Source of the DNA: Microbacterium sp. zg-B185
GTDB taxonomy: Bacteria > Actinomycetota > Actinomycetes > Actinomycetales > Microbacteriaceae
Assembly: GCF_030246885.1 (NCBI RefSeq)
Contig: NZ_CP126739.1
Coordinates: 2,232,001 to 2,296,000 of the forward strand
DNA: 64,000 nucleotides
Direction: 5' to 3'
Shown here: one piece after another, positions 11,465 through 21,692 of the stretch
Layout: every line of letters begins with the position of its first letter
How positions within the stretch are numbered: the first letter of the stretch is position 1
The notes under the pieces: generated by a model
The model's database searches: none
Told to the model about the DNA's origin: nothing
The model's input: the letters and a program-made list of their open reading frames with translations, nothing else
Program-made: the position numbers and the translations under genes

Positions 11465-11931
11465 TCCGCCTTGTGCTGGTGCGACACGCGAAATCCGACT
11501 GGGGCGACCCGGATCTGGACGACCATGATCGCCCGCTGAACGACCGGGGCATGCGGGACGCGCCGCGCATGGCGCGCGCGCTGGCCGAGACCGGCTTCCG
11601 GCCGGAGCTCATCCTCTCCAGCACCGCGCTGCGCGCCCGCACCACCGCCGAGGCGTTCGGCGCGGCCTTCGATGTCGCGGTGAACCTGGACCCGGAGCTG
11701 TACGGCGCACCCGCTCGGACGCTGTTCGAGAAGGCCGCCGGCAGCGGTGCGCGGCAGGTCATCGTGGTCGCCCACGACCCCGGGATGAGCGCGCTGGCCG
11801 CGAGCCTGTCGGATGACGGCATCGAGCACATGCCGACCTGCGCGGTCGCGACCTTCCGGTGGGACGCTCCGGATTGGGACCACGTCGCGCCGCAAGAGCC
11901 CGTCGACTGGACCTTCGATACGCCGCGCTGA
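11461..11931 (+). CDS. sixA: Phosphohistidine phosphatase SixA-like
   Basis: A 156-residue histidine-phosphatase-superfamily protein. The catalytic RHG-type motif is LVRHAKSDWGD with the nucleophilic His, and the second catalytic His is in VVAHDPGMSALA. The short length and the order ..LNDRGMRDAPRMA.. fit SixA, which removes phosphate from phosphohistidine in other proteins. The start is the ATG that overlaps the stop of the arginase-family gene; a 13-codon upstream extension would read through that gene. The coupling may be positional rather than functional. Confidence 0.85.
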   Translation: MIRLVLVRHAKSDWGDPDLDDHDRPLNDRGMRDAPRMARALAETGFRPELILSSTALRARTTAEAFGAAFDVAVNLDPELYGAPARTLFEKAAGSGARQVIVVAHDPGMSALAASLSDDGIEHMPTCAVATFRWDAPDWDHVAPQEPVDWTFDTPR

Positions 11932-11956
11932 GCACGCCGCGCTGCGACGGTCGCAG

Positions 11957-13185
11957 TCAGGCCGCGGTGCCGCCGCGCCACACGGTTCGGATCAGCGGCA
12001 CACCCGGCCGGTAGGCGAGGTGCGTCCGCGTCGGCGCGTCCAACAGGACCAGATCCGCCCGCGCGCCGGGTGCGAGGACGCCGACGTCGTCGCGCCGCAG
12101 CGCACGCGCGCCCCCCGCGGTGGCCGCCCACACCGCCTCCGCGGTGGTCATGCCCATTTCGCGCACGGCGAGCGCGATCATCAGCGGCATGGAGCTGGTG
12201 AAGCTCGATCCGGGGTTGCAGTCGCTGGCAAGGGCGACGGTGACCCCGGCGTCGAGCAGGCGCCGCGCGTCGGGGTAAGGCTGCCGGGTCGAGAACTCCA
12301 CGCCGGGCAGTAGGGTGGCGACCGTTCCGCTCGCCGCGAGGGCCGCGACATCGTCATCGTCGAGGAAGGTGCAGTGATCGACGGATGCCGCGCCCAGGGC
12401 GACCGCGAGCTGCACCCCCTCGCCCGATCCGAGCTGATTGGCGTGCACGCGGGGCTGCAACCCGCGCGCGATACCCGCCGCGAGGATCCGTCGGCTCTCG
12501 GCGGGGCTGAACGCCCCGCGCTCGCAGAACACGTCGATCCAGCGACTGTGCGCGGCACACGCCTGCAGCATCTCGCCGCACACCAGCTCGACGTATTCGT
12601 CGCGGCGGTCGGCGTACTCGGTCGGGACGACGTGCGCGCCCAGGTAGGTCACCTCGTCGGTGACCTCGGCGGCGATCCGGGCGAGCCGTGCCTCGTCCGC
12701 CACGGTGAGGCCGTACCCGGTCTTCACCTCGAAGGTGGTCGTCCCCTGCGCGTGCAGCTCGGCGACGAGACCGGCGAGACGTCGGCGCAGCTCGTCGTCG
12801 CTCGCCGCCCGGGTCGCGGCCACGGTCCGCCGTATGCCCCCGGCAGCATACGGCTCGCCTGCCATCCGCGCCTCGAACTCGTCCGCGCGGTCTCCGCCGA
12901 ACACCAGGTGCGTGTGGCTGTCCACGAAGCCCGGGATGACCGCTCGGCCACCAGCATCCACCACCTCAATCCGTCCCCGCGAGACTGCATCCGCGCCTCG
13001 AGACTGTGGCGCAAGCCCGCTGTCTCGAGCACCCGATGCAGTCTCGCGGTCTAGGGGGGCGGCGACCCATACGATGCGGTCGCCCTCGATCAGCACTGCG
13101 GCGTCGTGCAGCGTGCCGCAGGGGTCACCGTCCGCGGCGACGTTGGTAGTCAGCTCGCCGATGTTCGTGATCAGGGTTGCGCCGC

Positions 13186-13189
<4 letters not shown>
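11957..13189 (-). CDS. hutI: Imidazolonepropionase HutI, with in-frame palindromic insert
   Basis: HutI hydrolyses 4-imidazolone-5-propionate to N-formimidoyl-glutamate, the third step of histidine degradation. The amidohydrolase metal motif is [12 protein letters not shown], with later ligands in AHVVPTEY and [10 protein letters not shown]. The 410-residue protein starts at a GTG that overlaps the hutU stop. Residues about 47-73 (from LDRETASG to VSRGR) have no counterpart in usual HutI proteins and are encoded by a 73-bp palindrome. They sit just before the conserved [12 protein letters not shown], on the surface of the small beta domain, so the enzyme may tolerate them. Last gene of hutHUI. 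Confidence 0.93.
12977..13049. repeat. 73-bp REP-like palindrome inside hutI
   Basis: The outer arms CCGCGAGACTGCATC (12977-12991) and GATGCAGTCTCGCGG (13035-13049) are perfect 15-bp complements. Inner arms CTCGAGAC (12997-13004) and GTCTCGAG (13022-13029) are a second perfect stem. A GGC-GCAA-GCC tip (13008-13017) may form a tetraloop. The element adds codons to hutI without a stop or frameshift. I saw no second copy in the window. Confidence 0.75.
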
Positions 13190-14840
<1,651 letters not shown>

Positions 14841-14844
<4 letters not shown>

Positions 14845-16385
14845 CGGAGTGCTCCTTCTGCGGCGCGCACGACCTGGCCGGAGAGCACCAGAGCGGTCAC
14901 CGCCTCGATGTCGGGCGAGAGGTGATGATCGCTGCCGGGCCCCCGCGCGACCGTGCGCACCAGATCCCGCACCGCACCGGTGGCGGGACCGGGCTGCAGG
15001 GGTGTGCGCAGGTCGATCGCGCGAGCGCCGGTGAGCACTTCGATGGCCAGCACCCGGGCGAGCCCGTCGATCCCGCGGCGCAGCTTGCGCGCGGCCGCCC
15101 ACCCCATCGAGACGTGGTCCTCCTGCATCGCGCTGGAGGGGATGGAATCGACGGATGCCGGGACCGCGAGTCGCTTGAGCTCCGACACGATCCCGGCCGC
15201 AGCGTACTGGGCGATCATGAGCCCGGAGTCGACGCCGACCTCGTGCGCCAGGAACGGAGGAAGCCCCTGGTTGCGCCCGGGGTCCAGCGCGCGATCCGTG
15301 CGCCGTTCCGAGATCGAGGCCACGTCGGCCGTGGCGATGGCCAGGAAGTCCAGGACATAGCCGATCGGGGCACCGTGGAAGTTGCCGTTGGACTCCACGC
15401 CGCCGGCGTCGGTGATCACCGGGTTGTCCACGGCCGAGATCAGTTCTCGCGAGGCGATCGTGCGCGCGTGCTCGACGGTGTCCCGCGCGGCCCCGTGCAC
15501 CTGAGGTGCGCAGCGCAGCGAGTAGGCGTCCTGCACACGTGTGCACTCCGGTCCTTTGTGCGAGGCCACGATCGGCGAGCCGCCGAGATACGCACGCAGG
15601 TTGCCCGCCGATGCCGCCTGCCCCACCTGGGGGCGCAGATCCATCAGGCCGGCAGCGAACACCGCGTCGGTGCCGAGCTGGCTCTCGATGGACATCGCGG
15701 CCGCGACATCGGCGGTCTCCAGCAGGATCGACAGGTCGTGGAGTGCCAGCAGCAGCATCCCCAGCATCCCGTCGGTGCCGTTGATCAGCGCCAGCCCTTC
15801 TTTCTCGCGCAGCACCAGCGGGGCGATACCCGCGTCGTGGAGTGCGGCCGCGGCCGGCACCGCCTCGTCCGCGTCGTTTCGGACATCGCCTTCGCCCATC
15901 GCGGCGAGCGCCACGTGCGCGAGCGGGGAGAGATCGCCTGAGCAGCCGAGCGATCCGTACTCCCGCACGATCGGGGTGATCCCGGCGTTGAGCATCGCCG
16001 CGTAGGTGTGGACCACGACCGGCCGCACCCCGGTGTGCCCGGTGGCGAGCGTCCGCAGGCGCAGGAGCTGCAGCGCGCGGATGACTTCGCGCTCCACTTC
16101 GGCTCCGGTCCCGGCGGCGTGCGAGCGGATGAGGCTGGACTGCAGCTGAGCCCGGCGGTCGGCTGCGATGAACGTCGTGGCCAGCGCGCCGAAGCCGGTC
16201 GAGATGCCATAGCGCGGTTTCGGGTCCACGGCGAGTCCCTCGATGAGGGCACGGGATGCCGCAACCGCGCGCAGCGCGCCGGCATCCAGTTCGATGCGCG
16301 CCCCGTGCCGGGCGACCGCCACGACCTGTTCGGCGCGCATCGGCTCGGCGCCGACGACGACCGCGGTGTCGGTGAGGCTGCTCAT
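14841..16385 (-). CDS. hutH: Histidine ammonia-lyase HutH
   Basis: HutH removes ammonia from L-histidine to give urocanate, the committed step of the pathway. The family motifs [10 protein letters not shown] and QEDHVSMGW are present. The MIO cofactor triad, usually Ala-Ser-Gly, reads Cys-Ser-Gly in [15 protein letters not shown] recall the Cys form from some actinobacterial lyases and would expect it to cyclise. The 514-residue form from the ATG at MSSLTDTAV is preferred; a start 24 codons upstream would run into the divergent IclR gene. It is the first gene of hutHUI. Confidence 0.95.
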
Positions 16386-16446
16386 GGGTTGATTCCACAC
16401 CCGCGGGCTCGCGGGAAACAGAGGACCGTGCCATCCTGTGTCTGTC
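16386..16446. promoter_or_regulatory. hutH / iclR divergent promoter region
   Basis: Only 61 bp separate the hutH start from the IclR-type regulator. Within it, TTCC (16393-16396) and GGAA (16409-16412) flank an imperfect CCGCG/CGCGG inverted core. This layout fits an operator shared by both genes. The assignment rests on position and partial symmetry only. Confidence 0.35.
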
Positions 16447-17235
16447 ATGCCAGACACCTCTTCGCCGCACCCTCAAGTGCCGGCCGCCGATCAGACGCTG
16501 CGGATCCTGTCGCTGCTGGCCGGTCAGCCCGGGCCGATCGCGGCCCGCACGATCGCGGCGCAGCTGGGCGTGCCGCGATCGAGTGTCTACCACCTGCTTG
16601 CCACCCTCGAAGAGCACGGCTACGTCGTGCACCTGCCCGCAGAGCGTCGCTGGGGACTCGGCACAGCCGCGTTCGAGCTCGCTGGCGGGTACGCCCGGCA
16701 GCAGCCGCTCGCGCTGCTCGGCCGGACGCTGATCGCGGCGCTGGCCGACCGGTCCGGCGAGAGCGCGCACCTGGCCGTGATGACGGGCCGGGACGTGCTG
16801 TACCTCGTCGAGGAGCGCGCGCCGCGCCGCCCGGCGCTGGTGACCGATGTCGGCGTCCGCCTGCCCGCGCATCTGACCGCGTCAGGACGTTCCATGCTCG
16901 CCGCCCTGCCGCGCGAGCAGGTGCGGGCGCTGTACCCGGATGCCGCATCCTTCGCCGATCGGACCGGGCGCGGTCCCGCCCGCCCCCGCGAGCTGCATGA
17001 TGTGCTGCGGCGGGTGCGCGCCGACGGCTACGCCACCGAGGACGGCGAGGTCACACTGGGCCTGCGCTCGGTGGGCGTCGCGGTGCGCGACCACACCGGG
17101 TGGCCGATCGCGGCGCTTGCGGTGACCTATCCCGGTGACACCCCGCAGCAGGTCGCCGCGCTGGCCGACCTCATCGCACCCGCCGCCGCCGAGCTGGGGC
17201 GCCGGATCGGTGGTCGCGGCGCTAGCGGACGATGA
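16447..17235 (+). CDS. IclR family transcriptional regulator (probable hut regulator)
   Basis: A 262-residue IclR-type protein. The N-terminal winged helix-turn-helix spans about residues 15-75 ([27 protein letters not shown]), and the C-terminal effector domain follows ([33 protein letters not shown]). It is divergent from hutH with a 61-bp gap, so it probably controls hutHUI in response to urocanate or histidine; that is inferred from position. A GTG nine bases upstream is an alternative start. Its 3' end overlaps the convergent LacI gene by 14 bp. Confidence 0.9.
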   Translation: MPDTSSPHPQVPAADQTLRILSLLAGQPGPIAARTIAAQLGVPRSSVYHLLATLEEHGYVVHLPAERRWGLGTAAFELAGGYARQQPLALLGRTLIAALADRSGESAHLAVMTGRDVLYLVEERAPRRPALVTDVGVRLPAHLTASGRSMLAALPREQVRALYPDAASFADRTGRGPARPRELHDVLRRVRADGYATEDGEVTLGLRSVGVAVRDHTGWPIAALAVTYPGDTPQQVAALADLIAPAAAELGRRIGGRGASGR

Positions 17236-18241
17236 GGCGAGGCTCCACCAGCACGTGCGCCGGCGCCGTGTCGCGGTCGCGCAGCTCCACCGCCGAACCC
17301 GTCGTTCCCATCAGGCCGTCCAGGACGGCGGCGGCGACCAGCTCGGGCGACTGCTCGATGCTCGAGATCCCGAGGGCCTCGGCGACCGGGGTGTTGTCGA
17401 ACCCGAAGACCGGCAGGTCGCGCCGGCCGGCGTCGGCGGCGGCGAGGTGCGCCGCGACCGCGTGCGAGTCGCTGACGCAGACCAGGGCATCCAGCTCGCG
17501 GAGGGTCTGTGCACGGGCGAAGACCTGTGCCATGACGTCGCGAGCGCGGGCGAGCCCTTCGGTCGCCTCGAAGCGCGGGCCGTCGGCGGCGGCCTGCGTG
17601 ATGGCCTCCCGCCATCCCCGCTCCCGGTCGTCGCCGGTGCCGCCGTCCGGGGGCCATCCGAAGAAGCCGACCCGCGGCCCGGCGGTCGCGATCGCGTGCG
17701 CCGTGGCCGCTCGGGTCCCGGCGGCGCCGTCCACGTCCACCCAGGTGTGCGCCGAGCTGTAGACGTCATCGCCGCCCCACGGCCGGCCGAACGAGACGAA
17801 CGGCACGTCCCGCTGCATCAGCCAGCCCGTGCGCGGGTCGCCGAAGAACGTGCCGGTGATCACGACTCCGTCGATCTCGGCACCGTCGATGAGATCGCCG
17901 AGCCGGGCGATCTCCTCGTCGGCGGATCGTGCGCTGTAGATGAGCACGCGCATGCCACGCTCGCCCGCCCGCTCCGTGAGGGCGTGCACGAACCGGTCGA
18001 GGATGACGCCGGAGATCCCCCCCGAGTAGGGGTCCAAGTGCACGCCGAGGGTCGAACTGCGCCGCGTGCGGAGGCGACGCGCGGCCGCGTGCGGACGATA
18101 GGCGAGATCCGCGATCGCCCGCTGCACCCGCTCCCGGGTCGCCTCACGGACGATGCCCGGCGAATTGAGGACGTTCGATACGGTCTGCCGCGAGACGCCC
18201 GCCGCGCGCGCGACGTCTTCGACCGTCGGCGGCTTGGCCAT
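17222..18241 (-). CDS. LacI family transcriptional regulator
   Basis: A 339-residue LacI/GalR repressor. The N-terminal helix-turn-helix is PTVEDVARAAGVSRQTVSNVLN, with a hinge around YRPHAAARRLRTRRSSTLGVHL. The periplasmic-binding-protein-like sugar domain follows, including DGVVITGTFFGD and FGFDNTPVAEALGISSI. It is divergent from the sugar ABC operon, whose promoter carries LacI-type palindromes, so it most likely represses that operon. The second of two adjacent ATGs is used because it is better spaced from GGGGGA. Confidence 0.93.
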   Translation of the reverse strand: MAKPPTVEDVARAAGVSRQTVSNVLNSPGIVREATRERVQRAIADLAYRPHAAARRLRTRRSSTLGVHLDPYSGGISGVILDRFVHALTERAGERGMRVLIYSARSADEEIARLGDLIDGAEIDGVVITGTFFGDPRTGWLMQRDVPFVSFGRPWGGDDVYSSAHTWVDVDGAAGTRAATAHAIATAGPRVGFFGWPPDGGTGDDRERGWREAITQAAADGPRFEATEGLARARDVMAQVFARAQTLRELDALVCVSDSHAVAAHLAAADAGRRDLPVFGFDNTPVAEALGISSIEQSPELVAAAVLDGLMGTTGSAVELRDRDTAPAHVLVEPRLIVR

Positions 18242-18261
18242 CATTCCCCCGGATCTTCATG

Positions 18262-18380
18262 CATCGGAACGTTCAAATCGTTACCGCATAGTACAGCGCA
18301 GGGGGTTGACACTCCCGCGGCGCGGCTCTTAACGTTCCTCCAAGCGATCAGTTTGATCGTTCAAAGATCGGAACGACAAA
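18262..18380 (+). promoter_or_regulatory. Promoter and LacI-type operators of the sugar ABC operon
   Basis: A sigma-70-like promoter is visible: TTGACA (18306-18311), 18-bp spacer, TAACGT (18330-18335). Directly downstream lies CGATCA-GTT-TGATCG (18345-18359), a symmetric operator covering the expected start point. It is followed by CGTTC-N8-GAACG (18358-18375). A GAACGTTC palindrome (18267-18274) lies upstream, nearer the lacI-type gene. Repression by looping between the two regions is plausible. Confidence 0.65.
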
Positions 18381-18443
18381 AAGAAGGGTCCGATGACCTC
18401 GCCCCCACTGAGGTCACTGCGGTGTTTATCAAAGGAGACGGAC

Positions 18444-19697
18444 ATGACACGCAAGACACGCGCGCTGACGGGTGCCGGTGCGCTCGTCGTCGCAGGAGCA
18501 CTGGTGTTGAGCGGATGCGGCGGCGGCTCGGGATTCGATGACACCGGCGACTCCGGAGGCGAAGGCGGGCTGACCTCCTCGGACGACGCGCTCACCATCC
18601 TGATCGGCTCCAGCGGCGAGGCGGAGACGGCAGCGGTCGAAGATGCCGTCGCGGCGTGGTCCGAGGAGTCCGGCGTGGAGGCGACGGTTTCGGTGGCCAA
18701 CGACCTTCCGCAGCAGCTGTCCCAGGGCTTCGCCGGCGGTTCCCCGCCGGATCTGTTCTACCTGGCTCCCGAGGCGCTGGCCGGCTACGCGGGCAACGGA
18801 TCTCTGGTCGCCTACGGTGACGAGTTGGACAACAAAGACGACTTCTACCCGTCGCTGGTGGAGAACTTCACCCTCGACGGCGAGTTCTACTGCGCCCCGA
18901 AGGACTTCTCCACGCTCGCCCTGATCATCAACACCGACCTGTGGGCCGCAGCCGGCCTGACCGAGGCGGACATTCCCGCGACCTGGGAGGACCTCACCGC
19001 CGTCACCAAGACGCTGACGACGGGTGGCGCGGTGGGTCTGGCGTTCGGCCCGGAGTACCAGCGGGTCGGAACCTTCATGGCGCAGGCCGGCGGGAGTCTG
19101 CTCGCGGACGGCGAGCCGGTGGCCGACAGCGCCGAGAACGTCGAGGCCTTGGAGTACGTGCAGGCACGCCTGCAGGACGGCACGTTCGCCTTCTCGACCG
19201 ACATCGGGGCGAGCTGGGGCGGTGAGGCGTTCGGCAACCAGCTGGCCGCGATGGTGATCGAGGGCAACTGGATCACCGGCGCACTGAGCGCCGACTACCC
19301 GGATGTCGCGTACGCCGTCGCCGAACTGCCGGCCGGCCCCGCCGGCCAGGGCACGCTGCAGTTCACGAACTGCTGGGGTATGGCCGCGGACAGCCCGAAC
19401 CAGGAGGCCGCGCTCAGCCTGGTGGAGTTCCTGACCTCCACCGATCAGCAGCTGGCCTTCTCCGAGGCATTCGGGCCGATGCCGTCGATCCAGTCCGCCG
19501 CAGATGCGTGGACGGAGGCCAACCCCGACCTCAGTGCATTCCTGACCGGCGCGGACTACGCCCAGTTCCCGCCCACCGTGGAGGGAGCGACCGACGTCAT
19601 CGCGGACTTCAACGCACAGCTGGAGTCGCTGAAGAACGGGAACCCGCAGGAGATCCTGGATTCGGTGCAGACCAACCTCGAGGCCGTGGTCGGCTGA
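18444..19697 (+). CDS. Sugar ABC transporter substrate-binding lipoprotein
   Basis: A 417-residue extracellular solute-binding protein (family 1). The signal peptide ends in the lipobox LSGC with Cys25 as the lipidated residue. A Gly/Asp-rich linker follows, then the two-lobed binding domain (for example PDLFYLAPEALAGYA and DLWAAAGLTEADIPATWEDL). It captures a sugar for import through the two downstream permeases. The ATG has AAAGGAG nine bases upstream. The ATP-binding subunit is not encoded here; such systems often share one MsiK-type ATPase encoded elsewhere. Confidence 0.93.
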   Translation: MTRKTRALTGAGALVVAGALVLSGCGGGSGFDDTGDSGGEGGLTSSDDALTILIGSSGEAETAAVEDAVAAWSEESGVEATVSVANDLPQQLSQGFAGGSPPDLFYLAPEALAGYAGNGSLVAYGDELDNKDDFYPSLVENFTLDGEFYCAPKDFSTLALIINTDLWAAAGLTEADIPATWEDLTAVTKTLTTGGAVGLAFGPEYQRVGTFMAQAGGSLLADGEPVADSAENVEALEYVQARLQDGTFAFSTDIGASWGGEAFGNQLAAMVIEGNWITGALSADYPDVAYAVAELPAGPAGQGTLQFTNCWGMAADSPNQEAALSLVEFLTSTDQQLAFSEAFGPMPSIQSAADAWTEANPDLSAFLTGADYAQFPPTVEGATDVIADFNAQLESLKNGNPQEILDSVQTNLEAVVG

Positions 19698-19698
19698 C

Positions 19699-20793
19699 AT
19701 GACCGCCCAGGTCAGCACCCCTCGCCGCGGCCGGTTCTCCGGGATCCGCCGCGGCGAGGGACTTGCCGGATGGCTGTTCACCGCGCCGATCATCGTCATC
19801 CTCGGCGTCTTCCTGTTCATCCCGGTGCTGATGGCGCTGTGGGTGAGCTTCTCCGACTGGTCAGGGCGCGGCAGCCCGCTGTCTCCGAGCGTCGGATTCG
19901 TGGGGCTGGACAACTACGCGGCGGTGACGACGGGAGGCGGCCTTCCGGAACGGAACTTCGGCATCGCGCTGCGCAACAACGCCTGGTACGTGCTGCTGGT
20001 CGTTCCGCTGCAGACGATCCTGGCCCTGTTCCTGGCGACGCTGGTCAATCGTGCGATCCTGCGCGGCCGCGGCTTTTTCCGCACGGCGTTCTACTTTCCG
20101 TCGGTGACCAGCTCGGTGGCCATCACCGTGCTGTGGCTGTTCCTGTTCTCCACCACCGGCGTCATCAACGAGGTGCTCTCGTGGGTGGGCATCAACGGGC
20201 CGAACTGGTTCGCCGATCCGCGGGGCATCGTTCATGTCGCACTGGGCGGCGTCGGCGTCCGGAAGGGTCCCGAAGCGCTGACGGGCGGCGGATTCCTCGG
20301 CATCTCGTGGTGGGAGTGGCTCGCCGGCCCCTCGATCGCGATGAGCGCGTTCATCCTGATGGCGATCTTCACGACCAGCGGAACGATGATGCTGCTGTTC
20401 ATCGCGGCGCTGCAGAACGTCGGCGTCGAACTGGGCGAGGCGGGGATGATGGACGGCGCCACCGGCTGGCAGCGGTTCTGGCACATCACGCTCCCGCAGC
20501 TGCGCCCGACGCTGTTCACGGTGCTCACCCTCGGTCTGATCGGGGGCTGGCAGGTGTTCGACCAGATCTACACCGGGACCCAGGGCGGCCCTGCCAAGAC
20601 GACGGTGACCCCGGCGTACCTGACCTACCAGGCCGCCTTCATCAACCAGGACTGGGGGCAGGGCGCCGCGATCGCGTTCATCCTGTTCCTGATCATCATC
20701 TTCTTCGCAGCCCTGCAGCGGTGGGCGCTGCGCGACCGGCCGGTGTCCAAGCGCCGAGCGCGGCAATACCAGGTGAAGGGAAAGACCTCATGA
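19699..20793 (+). CDS. Sugar ABC transporter permease (MalF type)
   Basis: A 364-residue inner-membrane permease of the binding-protein-dependent transport family. About six to seven hydrophobic segments are visible, starting with LFTAPIIVILGVFLFIPVLM. The EAA cytoplasmic loop that docks the ATPase reads ELGEAGMMDGATGWQRFWHI. A longer than usual insert lies between helices 3 and 4 (FADPRGIVHVALGGVG). It starts one base after the binding-protein stop and ends overlapping the next permease. Confidence 0.92.
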   Translation: MTAQVSTPRRGRFSGIRRGEGLAGWLFTAPIIVILGVFLFIPVLMALWVSFSDWSGRGSPLSPSVGFVGLDNYAAVTTGGGLPERNFGIALRNNAWYVLLVVPLQTILALFLATLVNRAILRGRGFFRTAFYFPSVTSSVAITVLWLFLFSTTGVINEVLSWVGINGPNWFADPRGIVHVALGGVGVRKGPEALTGGGFLGISWWEWLAGPSIAMSAFILMAIFTTSGTMMLLFIAALQNVGVELGEAGMMDGATGWQRFWHITLPQLRPTLFTVLTLGLIGGWQVFDQIYTGTQGGPAKTTVTPAYLTYQAAFINQDWGQGAAIAFILFLIIIFFAALQRWALRDRPVSKRRARQYQVKGKTS

Positions 20794-21692
20794 CCGTCAC
20801 CGCCGTACCGGAAACGGCCGCCGTCGCACCGCCCGCGCCCCCGCAGCGGACCCGGAGGTGGGCCGCTCGCGCCCGCTGGGGCCAAGTCGTGCTGTACTCC
20901 GTCCTGATCGTGCTCGCGATCATCTACATCTACCCGTTCCTGGTCCAGGTCGCCACGTCGTTCAAGACGGATGCCGAGGCCACTGCCGATCCCATCTCCC
21001 TCATCCCGAGCGTGTTCTCGCTGGCCGCATACGAACGCCTGTTCACGCGCAGCGACTTCCCGCTGTGGGCGATGAACTCGGCGATCGTGACGATCAGCGT
21101 CACCCTCGGCCGGGTGTTCTTCGTGTCCCTGGCCGGTTACGCGTTGGCTCGTCTGAGGTTCCGCGGACGCGGCGTCATCTTCGCCCTGGTCGTGGCCGTG
21201 ATGGCGGTTCCCAGCGTCGTGCTGCTGATCCCGAAGTTCCTCGTCCTCAACCAGATCGGCATCTACAACTCGTACGTGGGCATGATCCTGCCGCTGCTGG
21301 TGGATGCCGCCGGCGTGTTCATCATGAAGAACTTCTTCGAGTCGATCCCGGCCGCGATCGAGGAGCAGGCCCGGATCGACGGGGCGGGCACGTTCCGCGT
21401 CTTCTGGTCGGTCGTGCTGCCGATGGCCCGACCGGCGCTGATCACGATCGTGATCCTCTCCTTCCAGGGATCGTGGAACGAGCTGGGGCACTTCATCGTG
21501 TCGACGCAGTCGCCGGAGCTGACGACCCTCACCAAGGGGGTGGCCTCACTGGCGTCCGGCCAGCTCGGACAGGGAAACCAGTACCCGCTCAAGCTCGCCG
21601 CCGCCGCGATCATGACGATTCCGGTTGCGGTGATGTTCTTCATCTTCCAGAAGAAGATCATGAACACCGCCGAAGGAGCGCTCAAGGGATGA
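20790..21692 (+). CDS. Sugar ABC transporter permease (MalG type)
   Basis: A 300-residue partner permease. The first helix is VVLYSVLIVLAIIYIYPFLV, and the EAA loop reads EEQARIDGAGTFRVFWSVVLP. The C-terminus FFIFQKKIMNTAEGALKG is typical of MalG-like proteins. The ATG overlaps the TGA of the MalF-like gene, and its own stop overlaps the glucosidase start, so these genes are translated as a unit. Confidence 0.92.
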   Translation: MTVTAVPETAAVAPPAPPQRTRRWAARARWGQVVLYSVLIVLAIIYIYPFLVQVATSFKTDAEATADPISLIPSVFSLAAYERLFTRSDFPLWAMNSAIVTISVTLGRVFFVSLAGYALARLRFRGRGVIFALVVAVMAVPSVVLLIPKFLVLNQIGIYNSYVGMILPLLVDAAGVFIMKNFFESIPAAIEEQARIDGAGTFRVFWSVVLPMARPALITIVILSFQGSWNELGHFIVSTQSPELTTLTKGVASLASGQLGQGNQYPLKLAAAAIMTIPVAVMFFIFQKKIMNTAEGALKG

